A model generated the notes under the pieces. The model searched no databases, had not been told where the DNA came from, and saw only the letters and a program-made list of their open reading frames with translations. 64,000 nucleotides of DNA from contig NZ_BIFS01000001.1 in assembly GCF_003967555.1 (NCBI RefSeq), positions 4,774,001 through 4,838,000 on the forward strand, in the 5' to 3' direction. This DNA comes from Dictyobacter kobayashii. GTDB taxonomy: Bacteria; Chloroflexota; Ktedonobacteria; Ktedonobacterales; Ktedonobacteraceae. The translations under genes were made by a program, and so were the position numbers. Shown one piece after another: positions 19,082 through 28,072 of this stretch (its first letter is position 1; each line of letters starts with the position of its first letter).

Positions 19082-19312
19082 ATGCGGAAATTGATTGAGT
19101 ACATAGCGCAGTCACTGGTAGACGATCCCTCGGCTGTCCAGGTGCGTGAAGTTCGCAATGACCGTAATGCGCTCGTGTTGGAATTGCATGTGGGGGCTGA
19201 TGACTTTGGTAAAGTAATTGGCCGTCAAGGGCGTGTTGCTAAGGCCATGCGCACACTGCTACGCGCAGGTGGGACGCGTGAAGGTCGTCATACCTCACTT
19301 GATATTCAATAA
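19082..19312 (+). CDS. khpA: KhpA-type KH-domain RNA-binding protein
   Basis: The 76-residue protein is a single KH domain with the RNA-contact loop GRQG in VIGRQGRVAKAMRTLLRA. The family partners with KhpB and binds many RNAs, affecting cell division and ribosome-linked processes in Gram-positives. It lies 45 bases after rpsP with AAGGA upstream. The position between rpsP and rimM is conserved in many genomes and supports the call. Confidence 0.92.
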   Translation: MRKLIEYIAQSLVDDPSAVQVREVRNDRNALVLELHVGADDFGKVIGRQGRVAKAMRTLLRAGGTREGRHTSLDIQ

Positions 19313-19432
19313 ACTATTGTGTGCCAGCGGCAGCATAAGTCTATTTGCCCGGCCCATACTTGTCTTAACCCCAGGTGTGGCGTGCTGGAGCTTTTCCCCA
19401 GGCTGGTCAGACAGAAATAGAGCTATGTGCTA

Positions 19433-19990
19433 ATGAAAAACACGACAGAATGGGCTACTATCGGAAAAATAGTGGCCCCTTTTGGTATTCGGGGCGAGGT
19501 TAAGGTTTTTTCTCTTAGTGATGTGCCCAACCGTTTTGTGAAACTGACGGCCATCTACCTGGCACCCGATCAAGTACGCTATCCAATCGAAAGTGTGCGC
19601 CCTTATAAGGGCGAGATGCTGCTGCTCAAATTTAAGGGCATCGATGATGCGAACGCGGCCGAGAAATTGCGGAACCGCGATATTGTGATTCCTCTGGATG
19701 AGCTGGCCCAGCTTCCTCCCGATTCTTATTATCAGCATGATATTCTGGGTTTGCAGGTAGTGCGCCTCAATGGTCAAGAAGTTGGCACCATCGTCGATAT
19801 CTGGGCCACCGGCGGCAACGATGTCTATGTCATCAAGGGGACGCAAGGACAGCAATTTCTGATCCCTGCCATAAAAGAGGTCATCAAACAGATTGACCTG
19901 ATCCGGCATGTGATGTATATTGATCCTATGAAGGGTTTGTTGGATGATGAGGCGGTAATGGATGATCCCAATCAAGAGGAGGTTGAATAA
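19433..19990 (+). CDS. rimM: Ribosome maturation factor RimM
   Basis: RimM binds S19 and assists maturation of the 30S head. The N-terminal barrel begins with TIGKIVAPFGIRGEVKVFSL. A PRC-barrel follows (about residues 95-170: YYQHDILGLQVV, IWATGGNDVYVI, LIPAIKEVI). Length of about 185 residues is normal. A GTG two codons upstream is possible, but ATG at 19433 is preferred. The acidic C-terminal tail is common in the family. Confidence 0.95.
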   Translation: MKNTTEWATIGKIVAPFGIRGEVKVFSLSDVPNRFVKLTAIYLAPDQVRYPIESVRPYKGEMLLLKFKGIDDANAAEKLRNRDIVIPLDELAQLPPDSYYQHDILGLQVVRLNGQEVGTIVDIWATGGNDVYVIKGTQGQQFLIPAIKEVIKQIDLIRHVMYIDPMKGLLDDEAVMDDPNQEEVE

Positions 19991-20200
19991 CCAGACGAAT
20001 GTACCAGGTAGAGGGATAAGAAGCTTCACAGCTATGAGGTGCAAAAGCTAATAAAGGTAGATCAGTGGCTATTATCCCTGGGATGACACTATGAAACGAA
20101 TTTGTGTTTTTAGTCGTGTCAGTAATTGGTACCTCTGTTTTCAACTGTTGTTGCGTCGATTGTATGACACGCCACAGTATATTTGTAGGGGAGGAGACTC

Positions 20201-20431
20201 ATGTCCGACCACATCCCGACTCTTGCTGATGTTTGTAGTGCAATTGCCGAAGGACGTCTCGTTGCAGCCTCTGATGGCTCTATGTACCAGGTAAGTGCGT
20301 TTGAACTGCGCCGCCACTTTAACAAACGTCATGCCCTTCCCACTATTTCATTCCTAGAAGAAATGCTCTCGTCCGCCTGTTCCGATACCCGCGACTCCAC
20401 CCACCTGGACCTCTGCAGCTTTGGCCGCTAG
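20201..20431 (+). CDS. Small conserved-looking hypothetical protein, 76 residues
   Basis: I do not recognise it. GGGGAGGAG sits about 7 bases before the ATG, a strong ribosome binding site. The composition is balanced (MSDHIPTLADVCSAIAEGRL...), with one helical stretch near FELRRHFNKRH and two Cys. No signal peptide or membrane segment is present. It follows rimM after 210 bases, where trmD would often be. It is followed by a dispersed three-hairpin repeat in the same direction. Confidence 0.6.
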   Translation: MSDHIPTLADVCSAIAEGRLVAASDGSMYQVSAFELRRHFNKRHALPTISFLEEMLSSACSDTRDSTHLDLCSFGR

Positions 20432-20476
20432 GGTCTTTTTTGTATAACTACCGGGCCTGATCTGAGTGAATGGGGA

Positions 20477-20616
20477 TAGGGGGACGAGAGTCCCACGTTG
20501 CGAGCTTTGCCCCCCTGTCTAACGAGGGAGGGGGTGCAGGGGACGAGAGTCCCACTGCCGGGGTGTGGGGTGTCCCCACAAATTCTCTCCACCTCTTTGC
20601 CGCCGCAGGCGGCAAA
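20477..20616 (+). repeat. Dispersed three-hairpin element, copy A (with a preceding half copy)
   Basis: The main copy (20529-20616) has GGGA-CGAGAG-TCCC, then GGGG-TGT-CCCC, then a pyrimidine stretch and the palindrome TTTGCCGCC-GCA-GGCGGCAAA. The half copy at 20477-20514 repeats GGGACGAGAGTCCC. It lies 3' of the small hypothetical gene in the same orientation. Confidence 0.75.
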
Positions 20617-20694
20617 AGAAGAGATGCGAAATCTCCCTTTCAGGCCTGAGAAAGTTGCGCTGTTGGAAGCGAACGACTATAATATGACTTGAAT

Positions 20695-20723
20695 TTCGGT
20701 AGGTCGTCAAACGACCTACCGAA
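20695..20723. terminator. Short perfect hairpin
   Basis: A 13-bp perfect stem TTCGGTAGGTCGT with a CAA loop and its complement. No T tract follows. Confidence 0.6.
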
Positions 20724-20853
20724 TATATATCATCTAAGATTTGCTCGACCCGGCATATTTCTGATTATTATCTAGAAGAGATGTGTCTCACGACCGCTTG
20801 CAATCAGGGCGTATTGCTATACGCTACATGCGGTCTTGAAGGAAAGGTATCGT

Positions 20854-21096
20854 ATGGAGCCACTTAATTCAGACTATGAAGTCGTAGTTCGTGAACCGAA
20901 TCCCCGTGCGCGTTTTAACTGGTTATATGTTTTCCCTGTGTTGGGCGGATTGTGGTTGCTCTATTTGCTCTTAGCCGCAATTTTCCAATTCCCAGTGACC
21001 GGTGTGGTCGATCCCGTAATGGGATTCATGCTGGTGCTGTTTTTTGTCATGGCAGGTCTTCTGTTCTGGGCAATGGCACCCAGGTCCAAGCACTAA
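20854..21096 (+). CDS. Small two-helix membrane protein
   Basis: The 80-residue protein starts MEPLNSDYEVVVREPNPRARFNW at an ATG preceded by GGAAAGG. An in-frame earlier start at 20836 is less likely because it lacks a ribosome site. Two hydrophobic segments span about residues 26-46 and 52-74, so it is an inner-membrane protein with a short basic tail. It belongs to no family I can name. A terminator hairpin follows closely, so it is monocistronic. Confidence 0.65.
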   Translation: MEPLNSDYEVVVREPNPRARFNWLYVFPVLGGLWLLYLLLAAIFQFPVTGVVDPVMGFMLVLFFVMAGLLFWAMAPRSKH

Positions 21097-21117
21097 TCCG
21101 GTTATTCACGCATCATA

Positions 21118-21170
21118 ATGAGACATACATCTTTCTTCGCATAAGTTTGTGTATGTCTCATATATTTTTT
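21118..21170 (+). terminator. Terminator
   Basis: The stem ATGAGACATAC/GTATGTCTCAT has a large loop and is followed by ATATTTTTT. It is placed 20 bases after the small membrane protein gene. Confidence 0.75.
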
Positions 21171-21674
21171 GTAGATTCCTTCTCCTTTACCCTCTTCCGC
21201 GCTCTTCGTGAGCCCTCTATTCTGAAACTATTGGTCCGCGCCAATTCGTGTTAGAAATTGTTGTGACTGCATTGTGAGAGTCGCAATAGTAGCAATACCA
21301 TATACATTCAACTCAGCACTTTTGTGCGCAGCCGCCTGAGAGGCGGATTGGCCTCTTTTATACTGTGACACAACAATTGTTGAGCGACATTCCCAAATGC
21401 TGTTAATAGCACACCATGGGCTATAATAGAGATGGTGGTGAGAAAATTGACAGGACCGTTTCAGCGTATGCTTCCGGCCTTGTTGTAACTCTATACAGGA
21501 ATAATGGGTAGTTGATATTTCCGATTTTCTGGATAGGCAGCTTGAGCGTTTGTTTTATCTTTTCCCCAAGAGGAGGACAGAGCACCACGTCTCTTCTGTT
21601 CATTACCAGCTACCTGCAAACGCGAGAAACTTCAGATATAGAGCGTACGATACTCGTAATAGTGAGGAGTACTT
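21171..21674. other. Upstream region of transketolase
   Basis: Contains a CCGCCT-GAG-AGGCGG hairpin near 21330 and a TATAAT hexamer at 21422-21427 without a good -35 partner. A TTGACA further on has no properly spaced -10. No TPP-type riboswitch or other known leader was seen, and no gene. Confidence 0.4.
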
Positions 21675-23540
21675 ATGACAACCGCAGAAACTACTTCCCA
21701 GGTACAACAATGGACAAATCTTGCCCAACAATTACGCGTTGATAGTATTCGTTGTACGACCGCAGCAGGCTCTGGACATCCTACCTCTTCGATGTCGGCG
21801 GCCGACCTGATGTCGGTTTTGATGTTGAGCCATCTACACTACGACTACGACGATCCCAAAAATCCAAATAATGATCACCTCATTTTCTCTAAAGGCCACG
21901 CCTCTCCATTGCTCTATTCGATGTTTAAAGCAGGTGGGGCTATCGAGGATGAGGAATTGTTGACACTGCGTAAGTTTGGTAGCCGTCTGGCTGGCCATCC
22001 TACCCCTGAACTTCCCTGGGTGGATGTGGCAACCGGCTCCCTGGGACAGGGTCTGCCTATCGGTGTCGGCATTGCCGCCGTCGGTAAGTACCTGGATAAG
22101 CTCCCTTATAAGGTCTGGGTCTTGCTGGGTGATAGTGAGAGTGCCGAGGGTTCGAACTATGAGGCCTTCCACCTGGCTGAGCATTACAAATTGAATAATC
22201 TGGTGGCGATCCTCGATTGCAACCGTCTGGGCCAGCGCGGCGAGACCGAGCTGGGCTGGAATACCGAGGCCTATGCGGCCCGTGCTCGTGGCTTTGGCTG
22301 GAACGCTATCATCATTGATGGCCATAATTATGATGAGATCGATAAGGCTTATCGCGAGGCCGCTCAGACCACTGATCGCCCGACCTTTATTATCGCTAAA
22401 ACCATTAAGGGTAAGGGCGTCTCCTTCCTTGAGGACAAAGAAGGCTGGCATGGTAAGGCCTTGAGCGCCGAGCAGGCTGAGCAGGCGATTGATGAGCTGA
22501 AGCCCGCTGCGCGTAGCATGGTCTATCCGGTGCAGAAACCAGCTGCCGGCACACTCGCGCCAGAGCCTCCTAAGAAAGCGCTTGAGCTACCACGCTATGA
22601 TCTCAATTCCTCTGAGGCGACACGTAAAGCCTATGGTGATGCGCTGGTTGCCCTGGGCGCGGCCAATCCAAAAGTTGTAGCCATGGATGGTGAGGTCAGC
22701 AACTCTACCTACGCGAACGAGTTCGCCAAAGCATATCCAGAGCGCTACTTTGAGCAATATATTGCCGAGCAGCAGATGGTGGCCTTTGCGGTAGGTACGC
22801 AGGTTCGTGGTAAGATTCCTTTTGCCTCGACCTTCGCGGCTTTCCTGAGCCGTGCCTATGATTTCATTCGTATGGCTGCCGTTTCGCAGGCCAATATTCG
22901 TCTCTCCGGCTCACATGCTGGTGTCTCGATTGGTGAGGATGGCCCTTCACAGATGGCCTTAGAGGACCTGGCTATGATGCGCGCCGTCTTTGGCAGTACG
23001 GTACTCTATCCGTCCGATGCGAACCAGACTGCCCAACTGGTGGCGGCCATGGCTAATCATGGTGGCATTTCCTATATCCGCACCACGCGCGAAAAAACAC
23101 CTGTCATCTATGGTCCGGACGAGACCTTCTCGATTGGTGGTAGTAAGGTGGTACGCCAATCCGCTAAGGATCAGGCGACTGTGGTGGCGGCTGGTATCAC
23201 ACTGCATGAAGCCCTGCAGGCATACGATCAGCTTAAGAGCGAAGGTATTAATATCCGCGTCATTGACGCTTACTCAGTCAAACCAATCGATGATGAAACC
23301 TTACTGGCCGCAGCTGAAGAGGCTGGTGGCAAGATCATCACGGTTGAAGATCACTGGCCTGAAGGTGGTCTGGGTGAGGCAGTCCTGGAAGCTTTCTCGC
23401 AGGCTGACGCGCCCATGCCCCAGGTTGTTAAACTGGCCGTTCAATCGATGCCTAGCTCTGGCAAACCCGCTGAACTGCTTGAAGCTGCCGGTATCAGTGC
23501 CCACGACATTGCCCAGGCTGTCCGCACCCTGGTCAAATAA
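21675..23540 (+). CDS. tkt: Transketolase
   Basis: A TPP-dependent enzyme that moves two-carbon units between sugar phosphates in the pentose phosphate pathway. The 621 residues carry the full set of domains. The PP domain starts with GSGHPTSSMSAADL, and the TPP-motif region is GDSESAEGSNYEA...LDCNRLGQRG. The Pyr domain contains SGSHAGVSIGEDGPSQMALEDLAMM, and a C-terminal domain ends in IAQAVRTLVK. The length is close to that of the animal and archaeal-like class (about 620) rather than the 660-residue E. coli type. GTGAGGAG precedes the ATG. It appears monocistronic and is followed by a three-hairpin repeat. Confidence 0.95.
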   Translation: MTTAETTSQVQQWTNLAQQLRVDSIRCTTAAGSGHPTSSMSAADLMSVLMLSHLHYDYDDPKNPNNDHLIFSKGHASPLLYSMFKAGGAIEDEELLTLRKFGSRLAGHPTPELPWVDVATGSLGQGLPIGVGIAAVGKYLDKLPYKVWVLLGDSESAEGSNYEAFHLAEHYKLNNLVAILDCNRLGQRGETELGWNTEAYAARARGFGWNAIIIDGHNYDEIDKAYREAAQTTDRPTFIIAKTIKGKGVSFLEDKEGWHGKALSAEQAEQAIDELKPAARSMVYPVQKPAAGTLAPEPPKKALELPRYDLNSSEATRKAYGDALVALGAANPKVVAMDGEVSNSTYANEFAKAYPERYFEQYIAEQQMVAFAVGTQVRGKIPFASTFAAFLSRAYDFIRMAAVSQANIRLSGSHAGVSIGEDGPSQMALEDLAMMRAVFGSTVLYPSDANQTAQLVAAMANHGGISYIRTTREKTPVIYGPDETFSIGGSKVVRQSAKDQATVVAAGITLHEALQAYDQLKSEGINIRVIDAYSVKPIDDETLLAAAEEAGGKIITVEDHWPEGGLGEAVLEAFSQADAPMPQVVKLAVQSMPSSGKPAELLEAAGISAHDIAQAVRTLVK

Positions 23541-23560
23541 GCCTGCACCTCCCGCTTTGG

Positions 23561-23655
23561 GGAGGGGGTGCCGGGGGACGCCAGTCCCATGGCCGGGGTG
23601 GGGCGTCCCCATAACTTCTCTTTTTGTTACGCGCGCCGCATGCGGCGCGCGTAAC
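23561..23655 (+). repeat. Dispersed three-hairpin element, copy B
   Basis: Same order as the other copies: GGGAC-GCCA-GTCCC, GGGG-CGT-CCCC, a pyrimidine-T tract (CTTCTCTTTTT) and a perfect 30-bp palindrome (GTTACGCGCGCCGCA and its complement). The GGGG-CGT-CCCC stem followed by T residues resembles a terminator for tkt. Confidence 0.75.
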
Positions 23656-23752
23656 AAGCCAACAGGTCCTCCTTTTGAAACTGAACTACTACCTTCCTCG
23701 TGTTCTATGAGAAATAGATAACTTTTTAAATTATTCTGCGAGGGGGTATTCG

Positions 23753-24673
23753 ATGTCTAATAAAACTGCTTCTTTTCTTATCAATCCCCGGGCGGGCGAG
23801 AATACTGCCAAATTGCCAGATATTCTGGCGGTATTAGCGGCCGGCGGTTACAAAACAGAGATCGCTTTAAAAGAGTATGGTAAGCATGTGATGGAACTGG
23901 CGCGCGAGGCGGCGGATGATAAGAAGGATCTTGTGATTGCTTATGGTGGTGATGGTACGCTTAACCAGGTGGTCAATGGGGTGATGAGCGTGAAGGGCAA
24001 GCGTCCAACGGTCGGGCTGATTCCTGGAGGCACCGCCAATGTATGGGCGGGCGAGATTGGTATCCCTACGGACCCCGTTAAGGCCGCATTGACCCTTATT
24101 AATAGCGAGACCCGCAAAGTAGATGTGGGCCGTATCTCCGTGCAGTCTATCTCTTTCCCCGGTGAAGATCAGCCTTCCGTTACTCCGTCTAAAGCTGGCA
24201 AGAAAGCTTCGTTGGAGAGCGATAAGGTGCGCCACCACTTCCTTTTGATGGCTGGTATCGGCCTGGATGCGGCGATCATGAATGGGGTCTCTAAGCCCTT
24301 GAAGTATCAGATCGGACCATTTGCTGTTGGTCTGTCCGCTGCCAAGGAATTGCCTGAACAGCATCCTTTCCCCATTGAGATTCAGACAGGCGAGGCTGGT
24401 GATTCGTTGTGGAAGGGTGAAGCGATGCAAGTGGTGCTCGGTAATACCCGGCGCTATGCTAAAGTTGAGCGCATTACGCCTAATGCTTATGTGGATGATG
24501 GCGCCATCGATGTCTGCGTGATTACCGCCGGCAATCCTTTGACGACAGTGCAACAAATTACTTCGCTGCTCCTGCGCCAGAAGCCAGATAATGCGACGGC
24601 CGAATACTTCAAGGGCGCCCATATTCGTATTAAAGTTCCTGCCAGCGCACCTCTGCAGATGGTAGTTCGGTGA
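23753..24673 (+). CDS. Diacylglycerol kinase-family lipid kinase (YegS/DgkB-like)
   Basis: The catalytic domain has the nucleotide-binding motif AYGGDGTLNQVVNG near residues 63-76, GLIPGGTANVWAGEIGIP near 95, and MAGIGLDAAIM near 165. The protein phosphorylates a lipid alcohol such as diacylglycerol or a sphingoid-like base; substrate not predictable. The frame ends ...PLQMVVR at 24673. One extra G near 24658 would instead read LQDGSSVKLKDYL and fuse it to the next frame, and an LQ-DGS ending is typical for this family. So the gene may continue to 25371. As printed, the two frames overlap by four bases (GTGA). Confidence 0.85.
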   Translation: MSNKTASFLINPRAGENTAKLPDILAVLAAGGYKTEIALKEYGKHVMELAREAADDKKDLVIAYGGDGTLNQVVNGVMSVKGKRPTVGLIPGGTANVWAGEIGIPTDPVKAALTLINSETRKVDVGRISVQSISFPGEDQPSVTPSKAGKKASLESDKVRHHFLLMAGIGLDAAIMNGVSKPLKYQIGPFAVGLSAAKELPEQHPFPIEIQTGEAGDSLWKGEAMQVVLGNTRRYAKVERITPNAYVDDGAIDVCVITAGNPLTTVQQITSLLLRQKPDNATAEYFKGAHIRIKVPASAPLQMVVR

Positions 24674-25371
24674 AACTTAAAGATTATCTGAGTGCCAGCG
24701 ACTATAAAAAGTTGGAACACCTTGATAAAGAGGCTCTGGATAACGTCTTTATTACATATAGGATCGATACGTTGCCTCAGGCTCTTCCCGTCACTATTCC
24801 CTGCACGTATGACGAGGAGCTGTTTGAGCATGCATATCATCCTTCTAACGCAGAGGCGAATGGCCATGGCGAGCATGAGAAAGATCCTGTTCCTGCTCAG
24901 CGGCTCAAACAGGGCCTCTTCCATCGCACACGTAAAGAAGATGATCCCGTTGAGACCGTTTCCCAGAAGCATACATCCGCGGTAGAGACGCTGGCAGATT
25001 CTGAGATGCACTCTGACGAGGATAAATCGGATAAAGAGCAGCAGCATGTTAAAGAATTGAGCAAGGAATTGCCCGATGTGATGGATTCGCTGGCCTCGAA
25101 TGGACGAAAAGTGGCTATCTTCGGGAAAGCGCCTAACGCTGCTCAGCGCAATACCTATGTGATCGCTGGCGCTATCCAGAAGAGTTCCGGTGAGTCTGAT
25201 CCAGGAGCTGTCGTAGTTAATGAGAAGACGGCGATCTTTGATCATCATGGACATCGTGTCTCTAAGCTAGCGGCCGCTATGCAGGACCTGAACGAGGGAG
25301 AAGTGGTGATTGTTGAGGGTAAGCGTAGCAAGCGCAATGTGGTCCAGGCGAAGCGCCTTGTATTGCCATAA
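24670..25371 (+). CDS. C-terminal extension of the lipid kinase, or a coupled separate protein
   Basis: 233 residues. A first helical part (KDYLSASDYKKLEHLDKEAL) is followed by a long charged, low-complexity Glu/Asp/Lys/His middle (about residues 60-135). A small globular end (GRKVAIFGKAPNAAQRNTYVIAG ... EVVIVEGKRSKRNVVQAKRLVLP) closes the protein. I do not recognise the end domain. Either it is translated by coupling at the GTGA overlap, or it belongs to one 540-residue lipid kinase split by a missing base. The second is favoured because the GTG has no ribosome site of its own. Confidence 0.6.
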   Translation: MKLKDYLSASDYKKLEHLDKEALDNVFITYRIDTLPQALPVTIPCTYDEELFEHAYHPSNAEANGHGEHEKDPVPAQRLKQGLFHRTRKEDDPVETVSQKHTSAVETLADSEMHSDEDKSDKEQQHVKELSKELPDVMDSLASNGRKVAIFGKAPNAAQRNTYVIAGAIQKSSGESDPGAVVVNEKTAIFDHHGHRVSKLAAAMQDLNEGEVVIVEGKRSKRNVVQAKRLVLP

Positions 25372-25486
25372 GCTAATCTATTCAATCGGTTGTTTGTAGG
25401 ACTGGCATGTCTGAGAAGTATGTTCGCCGATCCCATCCAGGGAAAGCGCTTTTCAGGCATGCTTTTTTTGAAAGGAGTTCAAACCA

Positions 25487-25978
25487 ATGCGCTATCATTT
25501 GCGGGAACATGCCTGGGGTCTGACTGATACCTTTACCGTGCGCGATGATGCGGGCAATGCGGTCTTTGAGATCCATGGTAAGTTTTTTCATGTGGGCGAT
25601 AACCTGATTATGCGGGATCGCTATACCGGCCAGGAGTTGATTCAGATCAAGCAGCGGCTCATCTCTTTGCGACCCAGTTATGACATTTATCGTAATGGCC
25701 AGCATTGGGCCAATGTGCATGAGCAGTTCCATTTCTTCGGTGAGCGCTTTAAGGTCCAGGGTGAGAATGGGATGGTTTTTCATATCGATGGTAGCGTCTG
25801 GCGCTGGAATTTTACGATCAGCGATAATGGCGGAAACCTGCTGGGCCAGGTGGGTCGTGAACTTTCGCTCTTCCATGAAAGTTATGCCGTCGATGTGGCT
25901 CAGGGTGTGGACGCTCCTTTTATTATCGCGCTGGCCGTGGTACTGGAAATGGTCAAAGATCATCAAGAAGAGCACTAA
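25487..25978 (+). CDS. LURP-one-related (YxjI-like) protein
   Basis: The 163-residue sequence alternates short strands typical of the tubby/LURP-one beta barrel: DTFTVRDDAGNAVFEIHGKFF, LIMRDRYTGQELIQIKQRL and SYDIYRNGQHWANVHEQ. A C-terminal hydrophobic helix ends it (IIALAVVLEMV). In plants the fold is linked to defence; in bacteria no defined role is known. AAAGGAG precedes the ATG. A hairpin terminator follows, shared with the convergent DoxX gene. Confidence 0.85.
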   Translation: MRYHLREHAWGLTDTFTVRDDAGNAVFEIHGKFFHVGDNLIMRDRYTGQELIQIKQRLISLRPSYDIYRNGQHWANVHEQFHFFGERFKVQGENGMVFHIDGSVWRWNFTISDNGGNLLGQVGRELSLFHESYAVDVAQGVDAPFIIALAVVLEMVKDHQEEH

Positions 25979-26005
25979 TTTTTCTCTATCATCTGGAGTA
26001 CAACA

Positions 26006-26045
26006 GTAAGCGGGCTGCCGAACTAATTCGACAGCCCGCTTCTTA
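26006..26045. terminator. Terminator between LURP-one and DoxX genes
   Basis: A long stem AGTAAGCGGGCTG.CGAA/TTCG.CAGCCCGCTT-CTTA with a short loop, lying between two converging genes. Confidence 0.75.
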
Positions 26046-26069
26046 CTGCGCTTTGTGGTTGTTTGTGTG

Positions 26070-26729
26070 TCAACTCGCTAGCGAAGGTTTGTTGGGGACC
26101 TTCTTTTCTACTTGCTTTTCCTCTTTAGCTAATGAGCCAGTCCAGGGTGTGCCGAGCAGTGGCAGTAGCCAGCGATCTACGCCGTAGTAGCCACCAATCC
26201 GCCAGGCCAGGATCAGGAAGAGTGCCAGAAATCCAAGGATTGGATTTGTGCTCACGGTACCAGCCAGGATATAGTTCAAGTTCATAAAGACACCGAAGAA
26301 GGCGGCGATACCTGTCAGGGCACCGAAGATTAAGCCCAGGCCGACCAGTATCTCACCAAAGGTGACCAGGTAGGCGAATAGGGCTGCATTCGGTAGTGCT
26401 ACATTTTGCAGGAAGGCGGCATACCAGCTCTGTACGGCGGGATGTGCACCACTTGCCTGTGTCAGCGCACCTGCGACGAAGCCTTTGATGGCCGCGCCGT
26501 CGTGTCCACTAAACACCCACGGGTTACCAGTAGACTGGCCAAATGAGCCAATCGCTATTGAATGACCGGTCATCTTTTCCCAGCCGGCTGTGATCCATTC
26601 ATATCCTACATACAGGCGGACGATAAGCCACAGCCAGGCCATACGCGTATCGGCGAACAAGAATTTAGCAATCGGAGGCTCTGCAATCTGGGTGGCTTTG
26701 CTTGGTTGAATTGATTGAAACTGACGCAT
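26070..26729 (-). CDS. DoxX family membrane protein
   Basis: The 219-residue protein has four hydrophobic segments and the DoxX hallmark RLYVGYEWITAGWEKMTG near residue 37. The conserved FGEILVGLGLIFGALTGIAAFF follows near 125-146. The C-terminus is Lys/Glu-rich and cytoplasmic. DoxX proteins are related to the small subunit of thiosulfate:quinone oxidoreductase and to MauE/SURF4-like proteins, but most, including this one, have no proven reaction. No DoxD-type partner is adjacent. Confidence 0.88.
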   Translation of the reverse strand: MRQFQSIQPSKATQIAEPPIAKFLFADTRMAWLWLIVRLYVGYEWITAGWEKMTGHSIAIGSFGQSTGNPWVFSGHDGAAIKGFVAGALTQASGAHPAVQSWYAAFLQNVALPNAALFAYLVTFGEILVGLGLIFGALTGIAAFFGVFMNLNYILAGTVSTNPILGFLALFLILAWRIGGYYGVDRWLLPLLGTPWTGSLAKEEKQVEKKVPNKPSLAS

Positions 26730-26978
26730 GATCGAAACTCCTTTTCGATGCTATCGCATATATTGATATATAATTGCGCTTTACAATACCTGCTCGCTAT
26801 CATCGAGCGCATCTGGTAGAACCGGGAGATGTCCGGGTTGGTTAGCAAAGAGGGATAGATATGAATATTTTTCTTTGCTAATGTGCTTCCTGGCTCTCTC
26901 CTTTGTTGTTCTCTCTGTATCTCTTACATTTGTATAATAAGTTTTTTGTCTCACATATAGATCACAAGATAGGCCTAT

Positions 26979-27034
26979 AACATCACTACCGCTTCACAAA
27001 GTCTGCCAGGACTTTGTGAAGCGGTAGTGATGTT
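26979..27034. terminator. Perfect 25-bp palindrome
   Basis: Arms 26979-27003 and 27010-27034 pair perfectly around a 6-base loop, and ATTTTC follows. It lies 58 bases beyond the stop of the RNase H gene, and its likely role is terminating that minus-strand transcript. The remaining 26730-26978 stretch shows nothing else. Confidence 0.65.
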
Positions 27035-27091
27035 ATTTTCTCAATTGTATAGATGTAGGTGGAGAGCCGTGTTGATCCCTTTAAGCCTCAC

Positions 27092-27889
27092 TTAGAGGCG
27101 ATACTTGACCACCAGTTTTTGGAGCCAGCTACTCTGTTTCTCGGATGGTACAAAGGTATTTTTGCGCAGGCGTTTGGTCATATCGGCGATGAATTTGCGC
27201 TCCTGCAGGCTGACCCGGGAGCTATTGGGGTCGATGGTGTCGATATAGGATTGGAGTTGCTGGACCTGTTTGCGTATCTTGCTGATCTCCGCCGAAGAGA
27301 GGCCGCTGCGCGCCTCGGGGGTCTGTGATTGTTGCCAGCGCTCGAATGCCTCTTCATTGCTATCCCAGGCTCCCAGCCCGGCCAGGTAGTCGGCGCGCTC
27401 ATTATGTTCATGCCCGGCGTGCCCACGCACCCAGATATATTTAGGTGGGGTCTTGCGATAGCTTAGCATTTTGCGATAGATCTCCCAGAGATCGGGATTG
27501 GCCTTCATCTGATAGGCGCCGGTGGCGACCTTGATGGTATACTCGCTATCGCTATAGATGGTCAGGGGGAGCACCGGGGGAGCGATTGAGAGGACGGCCA
27601 GGACCGCCGATATTTCGGCCCGGTTGTTGGTGGTCGTTTTGGAGCGGGGAATATGCCCATAGCACTCTACACACCGGGCTTGCACAGGAAGCTGCCCATC
27701 GATCGCGTCGGTGGCGGCCCATAACAGCGCGCTCCAACCGGCCGGCCCACCAGGATTTTTAATACATGCTCCATCGGTATACGCGACCACACCGGTCTTG
27801 TCCAGACCCGGCAACGCGGCCCGCACATCCACATCCAGAACTGCTTTAAGGATCGAATCCCACTCTAAGGAAGCTTGAATTTCGCTCAC
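27092..27889 (-). CDS. RNase HI-like protein
   Basis: The RNase H fold is clear. VVAYTDGACIKNPGGPAGW carries the first catalytic Asp, NNRAEISAVLAVL the Glu, YSDSEYTIKVATG the second Asp, and VRGHAGHEHNERADYLA the last His/Asp. It removes RNA from RNA-DNA hybrids. The frame is open far upstream, but the GTG at 27889 has GGAAAGG eight bases before it and is preferred; ATG at 27952 is an alternative. An extra helical C-terminal region of about 90 residues follows the domain. Divergent from the LuxR gene. Confidence 0.88.
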   Translation of the reverse strand: MSEIQASLEWDSILKAVLDVDVRAALPGLDKTGVVAYTDGACIKNPGGPAGWSALLWAATDAIDGQLPVQARCVECYGHIPRSKTTTNNRAEISAVLAVLSIAPPVLPLTIYSDSEYTIKVATGAYQMKANPDLWEIYRKMLSYRKTPPKYIWVRGHAGHEHNERADYLAGLGAWDSNEEAFERWQQSQTPEARSGLSSAEISKIRKQVQQLQSYIDTIDPNSSRVSLQERKFIADMTKRLRKNTFVPSEKQSSWLQKLVVKYRL

Positions 27890-28010
27890 TCCAACGACCT
27901 TTCCATAGCTGATGATACTAATCGATGCTCTGTGTATGGTGCAGTTTAGCATAGTTGCCACCCCCCTGAATAGCACCGGGAGCCCTCTATAGTTGGGGTA
28001 GTAGGAGCGG

Positions 28011-28054
28011 TTGCAAAAGTTACCCATAGGCGAGGTATAATCAGATGGGTAACT
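28011..28054 (+). promoter_or_regulatory. Promoter with inverted-repeat operator before the LuxR gene
   Basis: TTGCAA (28011-28016) and TATAAT (28036-28041) are separated by 19 bases. A perfect inverted repeat AGTTACCCAT / ATGGGTAACT (28019-28028 and 28045-28054) brackets the -10 box. A protein bound there would block the promoter, so autoregulation is plausible. The GAGGAGGG ribosome site follows. Confidence 0.6.
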
Positions 28055-28072
28055 TTTTACTGAGGAGGGTCT

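Noticed and set aside
20091..20294. 67-residue frame after rimM
   Set aside because: Overlaps the better-supported 76-residue gene with a strong ribosome site in another frame; Cys-rich and without family.
21422..21427. TATAAT as the tkt promoter
   Set aside because: No acceptable -35 box at 15-19 bases, so it is only mentioned in the region note.
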